From: Omphalotus guepiniiformis
Lineage: Eukaryota; Basidiomycota; Agaricomycetes; Agaricales; Omphalotaceae
Length of the DNA stretch: 64,000 nucleotides
Reading direction: 5' to 3'
Assembly: GCA_028554645.1 (NCBI GenBank)
Contig: JAQOOI010000078.1
Span: 434,001 to 498,000 of the forward strand
The first letter of the stretch is position 1. Each line of letters begins with the position of its first letter. Below, in pieces: positions 47,862 to 57,805 of this stretch. The notes under the pieces were generated by a model. The model was not told the DNA's origin, did no database searches, and saw nothing but the letters and a program-made list of their open reading frames with translations. A program made the translations under genes and the position numbers.

Positions 47862-48890
47862 GATTTGGCGTGAGTGTTTATCGTAAAAGCTTTGTATGAA
47901 TGAATGAACGACCGGCGCACTAGAGGAGGGATGAGACCAGCTGAAGGACAATCATGAGGCAAACTAACTTTTATAGCTGTCCTCATTTGAACGGCGCACA
48001 GCTAGACCATTAGGGACCATTAGGGACCGGGATCAAAGACAAACAAAGCATTGATTCGAAGTTGCATAACTCGGTACTTCCTGCTCTGCGCGCCCAGAGA
48101 ATCGTTGATGCATCATAACGAAAGAAGGTCCGGAGTTTGAGTTTCAGAATTCAAACGAACACGGTCAGTTGATACGTGTTCAAAAGCTCCCGATGCAGAC
48201 AACACCATCCAAATCTGTTCGTATCTCAGTGGCGCGTCCATCTGTGCGGTTCAAAGCGCGTGGTGCACTTTCAAAAGGCGACACCCAAGTCCAGAGATAT
48301 CTTGATGAGAGTTGTGATATTCATCGTGCTGTGATTTCATCGTGCAACACCATGTAGGATGAGAGCAACAGCACTATATACCAGTGGGTCTGAGTAACCG
48401 CTTCACCATGTGAGAATGCGCACCTATAACTGCCATCTAACTTTCCATAGCATGACAATGGGAAAGTTTTCAGCCAAGTTGAAAACTAAGGGATGCTTTG
48501 CTCCGCTCGAATTCAGTTTGAGGCGCCCCGATATCACATTCTGCGGGCACTAATCAGCGCTTCAGCAGTTGTAATTGTAAATAGAGTCATTGAGACATCA
48601 CATACGTGCTACCAACCTGGGCGGTGCACGTCAATTGCATCCCCGCCCATGTGTTTCAACTATTGCTGTATTATGTACCTCTTCTTGCAGAGGAAAATTC
48701 TTGTCATTTACTGTTCAACTTTATACCAGGCTTTCGTTTCATGGACAGTGAACGTTGTTTGAAAATGATCCAAGATGAAAGACTCAAAGAGAGAGCGGCT
48801 GAGAGCGGAGGCCTAAAGGCACGCTTACATAAAAGGGGCAATTACCATTCTGAGCATCCGACATATTTCCCCGCTTTCCCTCCAGCCCTC
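47862..48890. other. divergent spacer between DPBB copy 3 and the E2 gene
   Basis: No gene recognised. Contains the DPBB copy 3 promoter on the left. The right side should contain the E2 promoter, but no core element stands out. Confidence 0.5.
47968..47975 (-). promoter_or_regulatory. TATA box of DPBB copy 3
   Basis: TATAAAAG on the minus strand, 107 bp before the ATG, a spacing close to that of copies 1 and 2. Confidence 0.65.
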
Positions 48891-50640
48891 ATGTTGCTGT
48901 TGGCTCGTCGTCTCCAGCAGCTAGCAGGACGAAGGTTTCTTGCCTCTCGTCTCCATACAACATGTCAACTATGGGCATCAAGGAAAACCATACAAAAATT
49001 CAAGCTTGCAGACATTGGAGAGGGCATCACTGAGTGCGAGGTCATTAAATGGTTCGTCGAGATCCGATTCTTCGCTGCTGGTGAATACACAGCAGGAACT
49101 TGCTCATATAACTAAAAAGCTTGGTTTTTGAATGGAATGTACATCCGAAGTCTTTGGTTCAAGCATTCGATCCGTTGTGCGAAGTACAAAGTGACAAGGC
49201 CAGCGTCGAAATCACAAGTCCGTTTGATGGTGTTGTCACTGAGCTGCTTGTGAAGGAAGGCGAGGTAGCGAAAGTAGGAGAGAGTCTTTGCTTAATAGAA
49301 GTGGAGGAAGAAGCGCTCGATGATGTGGACTCCAACACCGTTGAGCCTGTAGATGTACCTGCCGCCCCCCAGCCTGTACCCTCGAAGACGGAGATCGCCT
49401 CCGAGCGCCTGGAGAATCAAGCAAGTGAATCAACGCCGCAATTAGCAAGACGCAAGCATCCCATGGATCCCACTTTCTCCCCCGAAACCGATGGTACAGG
49501 TTCTGAAGTACTAGCGACTCCTTCTGTCCGTCATTTCGCGCGCCAGAATGGCGTGGACCTTGCGAAACTTGCACCTGGAAGCGGTAAAGACGGGCGTGTA
49601 GAGAAGAAAGACGTTCAGAGTTATTTGTCTGGTGTCTCTGCTGAGCATCACCCTAGTAGGCTCGAGACGCGTCAGGACAATGAAGACGTTGTCGTAGAGC
49701 TTGGTCGAACGCGTTATGGCATGTGGAAAGCAATGGAAAAGGTAGAGTCACTTAATACTCGTACAATGCACGTTTTTAACTAGGCCACTGTTACAGAGCC
49801 TCGAGATACCGCATTTTGGGTTCGTTTTTTTTTCTTGCGTTCTTGCTTCATTCTGACACACACATCTTTCACAGATACTCCACTACACTTGACTTGACTG
49901 CCATACATAGACTCTTACCGATCCTGGACGCAAACATTCCTTCGCATTTTCTTCCACCCACTGGTTCTCCCCCGCCGCCTCTGGCAGTATCTCCCTCTTC
50001 TGTTTATCCGCCTCCACCACCACCAGAAGTTCCTGCCTCTGCGCAATACACTCGTTTGACGTACCTTCCTATCCTTCTCAAGACGCTCGCTAAATCGATG
50101 ATTGAGTGGCCGCTATTCCGAGCCTCTATCACAACTTCGTCGTCATCATCAGCACCCGCTTCTTCCAAGCCAACTCTAACCATTCGCCCACATGCTGACA
50201 TATCCATCGCTCTATCCACGCCCACAGGGCTTTACACTCCGACGATGCAGAGTGTTAACACTCATTCGATTTACACGCTCTCCTCACAATTGAAACATCT
50301 CTCACATCTCGGCCGACAGACTCCTTGTGGTCTGACCCCGAAGGAGATGCCCAAACGCGGCGGAACCCTTACCGTCTCGAATGTAGGGGCTATTGGTGCG
50401 GGCGATTTCGCCTCACCGGTCCTTGTACCTGGTGGTGGCGTTGCAATTGTGGCCATTGGGAGAGCGAAATGGGTATGGGATGTTGATCGAGGTGATGGCA
50501 GTGGCGAGAGAAGGTTGAAGGTGGGAATTAGCTGGAGTGCGGATCATAGAGTAGTGGAAGGTGCAGAATTGGCTGCTTTTGTTGAATGTTGGAGAGCATA
50601 TGTCGAGGTGCCTGAGAAGCTGCTTGGTGATTGCGTTTGA
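48891..50640 (+). CDS. branched-chain 2-oxoacid dehydrogenase E2 (lipoamide acyltransferase), mitochondrial
   Basis: Four exons, 48891-49051, 49120-49741, 49797-49819 and 49875-50640, giving 523 residues. A basic mitochondrial presequence (LARRLQQLAGRRFLASRLHT) is followed by a lipoyl domain with KFKLADIGEGITECEVIK and the lipoylated Lys in EVQSDKASVEITSPFDG. Next comes a peripheral-subunit-binding domain (ATPSVRHFARQNGVDLAKLA then GSGKDGRVEKKDV), and finally the catalytic domain (GGTLTVSNVGAIGAGDFASP, SADHRVVEGAELAAF). This order and the ITECEV motif identify the branched-chain complex core, which transfers acyl groups to CoA in Val/Leu/Ile breakdown. Two oddities: a 23-nt exon encodes most of SLEIPHFG, and the HxxxDG catalytic motif reads HRVVEG, with Glu for Asp. 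The catalytic domain also has a Pro/Ser-rich insertion near residues 310-340. Confidence 0.9.
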
Positions 50641-50937
50641 TACCATTGATTTGGAACAGGAGTGAAACTGTTGACGAATTGTGACATTACCGTGTATAGT
50701 ATTGTACAGCATGTATTATTAGACCCAGAAGAACAGAAAAACAAGTGTACCTATCTTTTCATCAAGGATTTGAAACTCGATCTCATTTCTGCACCGGTCT
50801 CCTGAAGGACGCGACCATTCCATCGAAGAGTATGTGATTTTATAAATTTATAATTTATTCCTGATCAACGAGGCCCAAAGCACAAGGGCATCGTAATATA
50901 GTCCGTAAAGCTACAGCTACCTTTCGTCGCAAAATCT

Positions 50938-52053
50938 TCACCAACCAATACGGACTGATCTAACAGCCCTATTGCTCTGTTTGTTATTACTAAGAGACCC
51001 CAATGCAGTGTGAGCTGGAATACCAGCGGTGGAAGAAGCAGAAGCAGATACCTGACTATCCGTAGAGTCATCTCCAGAATCCGTGGCATCTCCAGAATCC
51101 GTGGTATCTCCAGGATCCGTGGTATCATCCGTGGTGGATTCAGTGGGGTCAGCGGTAGCGGCCACCGAAGCCGTAGGGGAGGAGGCGGAACTTCCGCCGG
51201 TCAAGGTAGATGTCTTCTTGTCGTTATGGTCCTTCTGAAACACAGAAGACGTGGTGGGAGCGGGAGCGGGAGTAGTAGTGCTCGGGATCGTGGTGGTAGG
51301 AATAGCGCTGCTGGGACCCCCCGCAGGAGGCGAGCTCGCAGGCGCACTCGGATTACCAGAGCTACCCGAAGAGCCATCGCCATCCACAAACGTCCAAGTC
51401 ACATTGTGTATGCGACCAAGAGCCGGGTCCGCGAGCTTGTTGAAGGCGGCTGGAGAGAAGTCAAGACTGTAAGGAATATCACAGCCTCCACATCTGTCTG
51501 TGATGGCTACGACAACGGATTTTCCTTGATCTATCCAATCAATAAGTCATTTTAGTTAAATTCTAACATATGATGCAGAGTGAGTATATCCTTACATTCT
51601 GCCTTCACTTTCTTGTTACAGATCGGGTTCCTAAAGGCATCTTGTTAGATTCGATGTACTTATGAAATCCGAGATGACACAGATTCATACTTGTTAGGAT
51701 TTCCAGAATTGTCCCCGTTATGAACACTACACCAATTACTATCAGCAATGTATTTCCAAAAGATGAATTTCGATTATACTTACGCAAACTGGTCAAAGAA
51801 CTCGTGCCCTATGGCTGCAATCATATCGTTGTCGTTGTTGGTTATGCCACACGCCCCAAGTCCAGTACCGTAGAAAGTTCCTATAGTCATTATAAATTCG
51901 ATATAGGGCTACGACGTGATAGAGAAGAGCAAACATACCATCCCCAGATCCACCTGAATAACTAAGACCACTGTCTCTACCCAGATACTTGACCGGGATA
52001 GCGCGCGAAGCAGCCAATGAAGCAGCAGCAAGAATGAAAGGAATAGTGAACAT
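50938..52053 (-). CDS. secreted DPBB protein with long acidic Ser/Thr-rich tail (DPBB copy 4)
   Basis: Five exons, 51939-52053, 51784-51880, 51691-51726, 51596-51630 and 50938-51530, giving 291 residues. Signal peptide MFTIPFILAAASLAASRAI, then GTFYGTGLGACGITNNDND, NPICNKKVKAE, VVVAITDRCGGCDIPYSLDF and GRIHNVTWTFV complete an RlpA-like DPBB domain like the other three copies. Unlike them it continues for about 150 residues of Ser/Thr/Pro, then acidic TTDxGD-type repeats (DTTDPGDTTDSGDATDSGDD), probably O-glycosylated and extended. The tail does not end in a GPI-type hydrophobic segment, so how it is held in the wall, if at all, is unknown. The intron pattern matches copy 3, apart from 12 extra bases in the third exon. 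Confidence 0.88.
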
Positions 52054-53477
52054 TTTGCTTATGACAAAAGAGCGAAGTGAAGCGGTAGCAAAGTTTAGCA
52101 CTTGAATTGAGAGACGAACGATTCAGTCAGGAAGGGGTTCCGCCTGCGGACCTAGTAGAAGCAGAGGTATGAGACCGGCTGAAGATTCAACGAAGGGGCC
52201 ATCGCTGGTATTTATCCCAACGCCAAGCACAGCCGCTGTCGATGAAGCACTACAACTCCGAGGTTCAGGGATCAAAGGCAGTGCTTGATATCTGGCAATA
52301 CGGAAGTCCGGAGAGTTTCATCGTTCCATCAAGTGCATCGCCGAGATTTGCATCAATGGCTCAGAGTGCCTCAGTCGCACCGCGGTGGGGGGCGCACTGG
52401 TGCATAAGAGTGCATAAGCCGTTGGGAAGATGGCCAAAGAAATGAGCGCTGGAATAGCGCTGGGGCTAGCCTCACCATAGCGTAAAGCACTTTGGAGAGC
52501 AGCGGGGAAACTGCTTGGCTTGACACCAGATGGGTGGGGAAAACCTGGGGAAAACCCACTTGGAAGGCCAGTGCGTTCACCGTCATTGATAAAAGAAAAC
52601 ATAAGATCGACAGTTTGCTCCGAGCGGCGATGCGAATTGATGAAAACTCACTCTACGGGCTCACGAGGCTCAACACTACCAGAAGCAGTCGAGCCCGCGT
52701 TATCTGACACATCCACTACCCGTAGACACCGCCCTAGACGCCCGGTTTTTAGACCAGTGGGAAGATTGCCAGAAAAGTGGGCAATGAAGACGCTGCGAAG
52801 ACCGCTGGGAATAGCACTGGGACGTGCATCACCAGCTAGAGCGTAGATAAGCGAGTCTTACGCAGAGTCTGCCTAGAGGAGACCAGAGCGCAAAAGGACC
52901 TGAAGGGACGGGATAAATCACTTGGAAGAGCAGTGGGATGAGGGAAACACTTCGCAAACCATTGGGTTGCTTGCCACTGCCTAAGACAGGCATGCTCTCA
53001 GCTGAAGGATTGGCACGAGGAGGGCGGGGGTGATGTTCATGGTGCAGCAGAGAAAGACGAGTGGAAGACGATTTTAGTGTCCGGCACAGATGCTTGAGCG
53101 TATCACTGGAGGGACATTTGCTGAGGAGCAGACAGTACGCTCAAAGGCCTTATATCCTCTGTCTGGCGCATATAATCATACTGACGGCGAACGGGAACTT
53201 GATATTACTATACCCCATGGGTGAAGTAGCATTGAATGAATAGGACTCAAATGGCTCGCCCAACGGGTCCTCCAAAGGGCAAGAATTACGCAGCTTTGAC
53301 ATGACTATTGCATCAACAAATGCTTGAACTCGAAGTACTAATACAACACCCGGACCATTAACCACCACCGCCCTGCAGAGATACGTATATAAGAAAGTGC
53401 TGTGTATAAAATCAGAAAGTTGACTGACTTACCCTCTAAATTTCTGCAGAGCCCAAGTCCAACATTACACAAGAAAG
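52054..53477. other. intergenic with weak internal repeats
   Basis: No supported gene. Loosely repeated phrases (GGGAAGATTGCCA and GGGAAGATGGCCA; CGCTGGGAATAGC and CGCTGGAATAGC) occur between 52420 and 52960, suggesting an old, decayed repeat or gene remnant. The left 150 bp are the DPBB copy 4 promoter. Confidence 0.45.
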
Positions 53478-54603
53478 CTATCGCTTTGACTCAAAATCAT
53501 ACTTCTTCATGGCCTTTCGTTCAATAAATGACGGCCGAATCCAATAAAGTAAATGCCCGAGTCTCATCATTGGTGGCATAAAGACCATTTTTTCTCCCAG
53601 ATCCACTGCTTGTATGCACCTCCGTGCAACATCGTCCACCTTCAACCCTTGAGTGTTTGTCTTTTCTTGCTTTGCATCCGTGCCCGCCGCTTCAGAATCG
53701 GATAGAGCGTCTCTATCTACAGCCGATGCACGGAAGTCCCCTTGGACTGTACTTGGAAGCACGAAGGAGAACTCGACAGAAGGATGTTCAATTGCCAGGG
53801 ATTGATAGAGAATGAGGGATGCGCTCTTCGTTGAGCCGTATAGAGTACGCGTTGGCGCAGGGATCACGGCACCAAGAGAGGATATGAGGAGAACTGAAGG
53901 CGATTTGGAAGAGCGTTTCAGGAGAGGAATCTGGTGCAAGAGTCGGAATTTAGATCTGAAGCACGCATTGCTGGACGATTGACCGTGATGGATAAGTGCT
54001 CACCAAGGTTACTGCAGCGACTAAAGGTCCAATATAGTTGCCTCTTATTGCGGCATCCGTCACTTGAATTAGATGTTTGAGACCATCGGTGCTCGCTTCG
54101 TCATTCTGCGATGTAACGCCAGCTACTTCGAGTAGCGGCCGGGTAGCTGATACACCCGCAGCAACGACTACAGTATCAATACCTCCCCAGTCTAAGTGTC
54201 TCCAGGTTCAGTCAAAACGATCAACTTATCACCTACTGACATTCTCACCTCTTTCCAAGGTCGTCCGAAGTCGTATCATATCCTCTGCGCTGGAAATATC
54301 GGCCATAACACCCAAGAAACCAATTGTATCCCCTTCACCATCCTTAACACCACTTCGAACACTTCTACATTCCCTTAGCGCGTCATCAATCATCTTCTCT
54401 CGTCTACCAACTAAACAAATCCTTGCTCCTCGGGAGGCATACTGTTTGGCAATAACTCGGCCAATGCCACTCGATGCGCCTAAGATGACGACTCTTTCTT
54501 CTTCATACTTGATGACAGATGTACGACGAGCCCCGCGGAAGAATTTACGGATGCTGTAAAGGAGAGGAAGAACAAGGAGCAGAGTCCATGTCGGACGAGA
54601 CAT
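53478..54603 (-). CDS. membrane-anchored short-chain dehydrogenase/reductase (SDR)
   Basis: Three exons, 54249-54603, 54004-54191 and 53478-53930, giving 331 residues. A single N-terminal membrane segment (WTLLLVLPLLYSIRKFF) anchors a Rossmann domain: VVILGASSGIGRVIAKQYAS (NAD(P)-binding GxxxGxG), a basic residue pair after the second strand (LVGRREK), and GIDTVVVAAGVS. The active site shows ISSLGAV (Ser) and LYGSTKSASL (YxxxK). This resembles the single-pass SDRs of the endoplasmic reticulum or lipid-droplet group (DHRS7/11-beta-HSD-like). The substrate, probably a lipid or steroid-like ketone, cannot be told. In-frame ATGs exist upstream (54639 and beyond). I chose the one that places the membrane helix close to the N-terminus. 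Confidence 0.88.
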
Positions 54604-54771
54604 AAGACGCGTTTGCCGGCAATTAGGCCGTGGCGGCATTTGATCTATGTACATATGCAGAGAAGAAGTCCGTCGAGTAACCAAAATATGTAGTCAATTC
54701 TATCTTTGTCAACGTGTATATACAGATAGTCATAGACATGAATTTTACAGACAGAAGATTAGTGACTGCAT

Positions 54772-56659
54772 TTACAAGAACCAATCAAGAAAACTTCCTC
54801 CCCTTCGCTGATTCTTAGCACTACCACCATTATTTCCTTCTAACCAGCCCCAGAATCCTCTCCGGTCTAAAGAAGAGTCCGTATCGTCGTCTGCAGTTCC
54901 ACTGCTGCTTCCTCCATCATTCAAAGACAAACTTGAAGTAGGAGTGGCCTGGACGAAACCACCCGACGCGGTGACAGTAACAGTAACAGTGACTACGGAA
55001 GGACTCTCATCACCAGTGTCTGGATCACTGGGGTCAGCACCGTTGTCGGGGTCGCTGGGGTCAGCACCATTGTCTGGGTCACTGGGGTCAGCACCGTTGT
55101 CGGGGTCGCTGTCGGGATCGCTTGGATCAGCACCATTGTCTGGGTCGCTGGGGTCAGCACTGTTGTCTGGGTCGCTGTCTGGGTCACTGGGGTCAGCACT
55201 GTTGTCTGGGTCGCTGTCTGGGTCACTGGGGTCAGCACCATTGTCCGGGTCACTGGGGTCAGCACCGCTGTCGGGGTCGCTGTCGGGGTCGCTGGGGTCA
55301 GCACCAGTGTCGGGGTCGCTTGGATCACCACCATTGTCGGGGTCACTGGGATCACCACCATTGTCCGGGTCGCTGGGGTCACCACCATTGTCAGGATCGC
55401 TTGGATCACCACCATTGTCCGGGTCGCTTGGATCACCACCGTTGTCCGGGTCACTGGGGTCACCATTGTTGGGGTCACTGGGGTCAGAACTATTGTCGGG
55501 GTCACTAGGATCAACACCAGTGCCGGGGTCACTAGGATCACCACCATTGCCAGGGTCGCTGGGATCACTGGGATCACTGCCAGTACCAGTGGAACTAGGA
55601 TCAAAAGCACCCGTGTTTGTAGGATTTTGACCCCCAGTCCAAGTGGGATCGACGTTTAGAGTCGAAACAGGTGGATCTATCACAACACTTGTGGTGTGAG
55701 AATGCATAGGTAGACCGCTGACCTAGAAACAAGTCAAGTCAAATCAGGACCAATACATCATATGCTGAACAGGACATGACACTGACATCTGATGGACCAG
55801 GAAATCCGCTAGACACCCCTGAATGGCCAGTTATGAGTGCACCACTCGATGTATGTACCGAGGATGCAGAATGTGATGGCTTCAACGAGCCCGTTAGCAC
55901 CCCTGTCCCAGAGCTGCCAGATAGTGGTAGTACCGACGTTCCAAGATGACCGGACAAACTAGAAGGGCTCAAGCTCGTCGGCAGTGATTTGTGAGTCGTA
56001 GTTCCACCGAGACGACCGGGCACGCTAGAAGGTATCGAGCTCGTCGAAAGTGACCCGAGAGTCGAGGTCCCACTCTTGCTGATTATGGGTCCTAGCAGAG
56101 AGCTACTCGGTTTGAGAAGAGTGTTGGTAGGTTTAAGCGGGGTGGTACTCGGTTTGAGAGGGGTGTTGGTAGGTTTAAGCGGAGTGTTACTGGGTTTGAG
56201 AGGGGTGTTGGTAGGTTTGAGAGGGGTGTTACTGGGTTTAAGAGGGGTTCCAGTAGGTTTAAGCGGAGTGTTACTCGGTTTAAGAGGGGTGCCAACGGGA
56301 GGCTTCGATGGGGTCGGCGTTGGTTTCTTAGGAGGAGCAGGAGCAGGAGGAGGATTCTGCTTGGACGGGGTCGGCGTTGGGTTTTTGGGAGGAGGAGCAG
56401 GAGCAGGAGGATTCTGCTTGGGCGGGGTCGGCGTTGGTTTTTTGGGAGTGGGAGGAGCAGGAGCAGGAGCAGGAGCAGGCGGTGATTTCGGCCTGGGTAG
56501 AGAGGGACCCCTACTCTTGCCTCTGCTGCTCAAGGCGAGCGGCGCAGAACCACTGCCTGACCTCGCGACGGAGCGCTTGTCCTCAAAGTTCCCTAAGGGA
56601 GCGGCAGAAGTCATGGCTGACAGGGCCAAGACGACAGGGAGAAGAGTGGAAGTACGCAT
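54772..56659 (-). CDS. large secreted Pro-rich / DPSDPDNG-repeat protein
   Basis: Two exons, 55787-56659 and 54772-55722, giving 607 residues of strongly biased composition. A signal peptide (MRTSTLLPVVLALSAMTSAA) is followed by an APAP/PKKPTPTP-rich stretch, about a dozen NTPLKPS/TPLKPT repeats, and a Ser/Thr/Gly-rich spacer. After the intron, some twenty DPSDPDNG/DPSDPDSD units form an acidic rod. A short hydrophobic Val/Thr stretch (VVTVTVTVTASGGF) and a C-terminal module rich in Trp, Gly and Arg (GFWGWLEGNNGG, SFLDWFL) close the protein. No enzyme domain is visible. It looks like a cell-wall or matrix structural protein, perhaps heavily O-glycosylated; this is inference from composition. 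I do not recognise a named family. The long opposite-strand frames here are by-products of the repeats. Confidence 0.8.
54966..55590. repeat. coding minisatellite (DPSDPDNG units)
   Basis: Units mainly of 24-27 bp, for example GGGTCAGCACCATTGTC(T/C)GGGTC on the plus strand, with some 36-bp compound units where GGGTCGCTGTC is added. Neighbouring units are nearly identical, so copy number probably varies between strains by slippage or unequal exchange. Confidence 0.85.
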
Positions 56660-57805
56660 CACGATAAAATCTGTGTGAGAGGAGGTTGAGAGACGAGGTA
56701 AAAGTTTTCGGACCAGCCGTTAGATTGAGTTGAAGCACCGGGCTCTACTGGAGACATACTAAGTGCAGGCAAAGACTCTTTTAAAGGGTGCCAGCGTTCA
56801 TCAGGCCTTTTTTTAGACAACGGCGTGCGGTCAAGCCGGAAACTACCACGTCTTCATTGACACCAGTACGACGAAACAACACAGGTGTATCAACGGAAGG
56901 CAATGTGCCCATACCGTCCATTTAGTTTTTTCAATTGCGAAACTGTTCGTAAAGGTCAAAGATATGATCATTGTCAAGTGCCTGGTTTTAAGTTCAATGA
57001 TTGAACTTACAGGTGCGATTTTAGACTATCCAAATGAGCTACAGTACAACACCGCTATGACTCTCCAGCTGCCACACATCTGGACTGGAGGGCAGAGCGA
57101 AAACGCTACTTTGCACGCAGCTTCTGCGGAATGCACGAATGTTACGAGCGGCATGAGATAGAATAATATGAATAGTATATCTTGTTCCCGGCTTGCAGAT
57201 TGGCCTCTTGATGCCGACCATACTTCCGTTCCGTGTAGCACGGTTGGTATTGGTTCACACAAGATGAAACTGAAAACGTCGTAGAAAATCTGATCAACAA
57301 TGGCAGTGACTCCCAGAATAATTATTCACCGGTACACTCATAGAGATCGTTCGTTCCTGACGCAAAGGTTCCGGTCAGCGCCCTTCAATATTCAATGTCC
57401 TTCCAGAAACGGTTGCGATTACAGATAACGATTTGCTCGAGATTAGGACTACCAGCACCTAGCTAGCTCGACGACATTGCGGCCTGTATATGCATTGAGG
57501 TATGGCGATTTAACACTTGAACTGATAGATAGATAAATAGATGCACAGGATGTCATGATCTCCGTGCAGGCCGTTTGAGTTCATTCAATGTGTCACGGTG
57601 TCACGGTGTTACTGGTTACTCTATATTGCATCCTATCGCATCATCCAGGCATCGGATGATTCGGATCGCGTTTGTTAGAATGTCAGTCTACCTTCGCCAT
57701 CCTTCGTCCGAATAGTTTGGTTCTTCCTCTCTTTAGAGCCTAGTGCTCGCCATCGATCCCTCAAACACATCATCACAGCAAGACCTTGATCCCCTTCATC
57801 ACAAA
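56660..57805. other. divergent spacer upstream of secreted repeat protein and MET2
   Basis: No gene recognised. A short frame at about 56964-57161 has no family resemblance. A short GATA run (ATAGATAGATAAATAGAT) lies near 57528. The MET2 leader with TTCTTCCTCTCTTT lies at the right. Confidence 0.5.

Noticed and set aside
54966..55590. Regular short repeats that might suggest a CRISPR array
   Set aside because: Units are contiguous without unique spacers, lie inside a coding frame, and the genome is fungal.
54944..55630. 228-codon plus-strand frame of SGSLGSAPL repeats, plus other long frames over the same DNA
   Set aside because: These are by-products of the 24-27-bp repeat, which keeps several frames open; the minus-strand frame has a signal peptide, an intron and a sensible end.
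56076..56678. 200-codon plus-strand frame rich in Leu/Gly/Val
   Set aside because: Antisense of the TPLKP/APAP repeat exon; no start context and no family.
57743..57805. Upstream extension of MET2 from a GTG codon
   Set aside because: Not an ATG; the first ATG at 57806 gives a start matching the family length.
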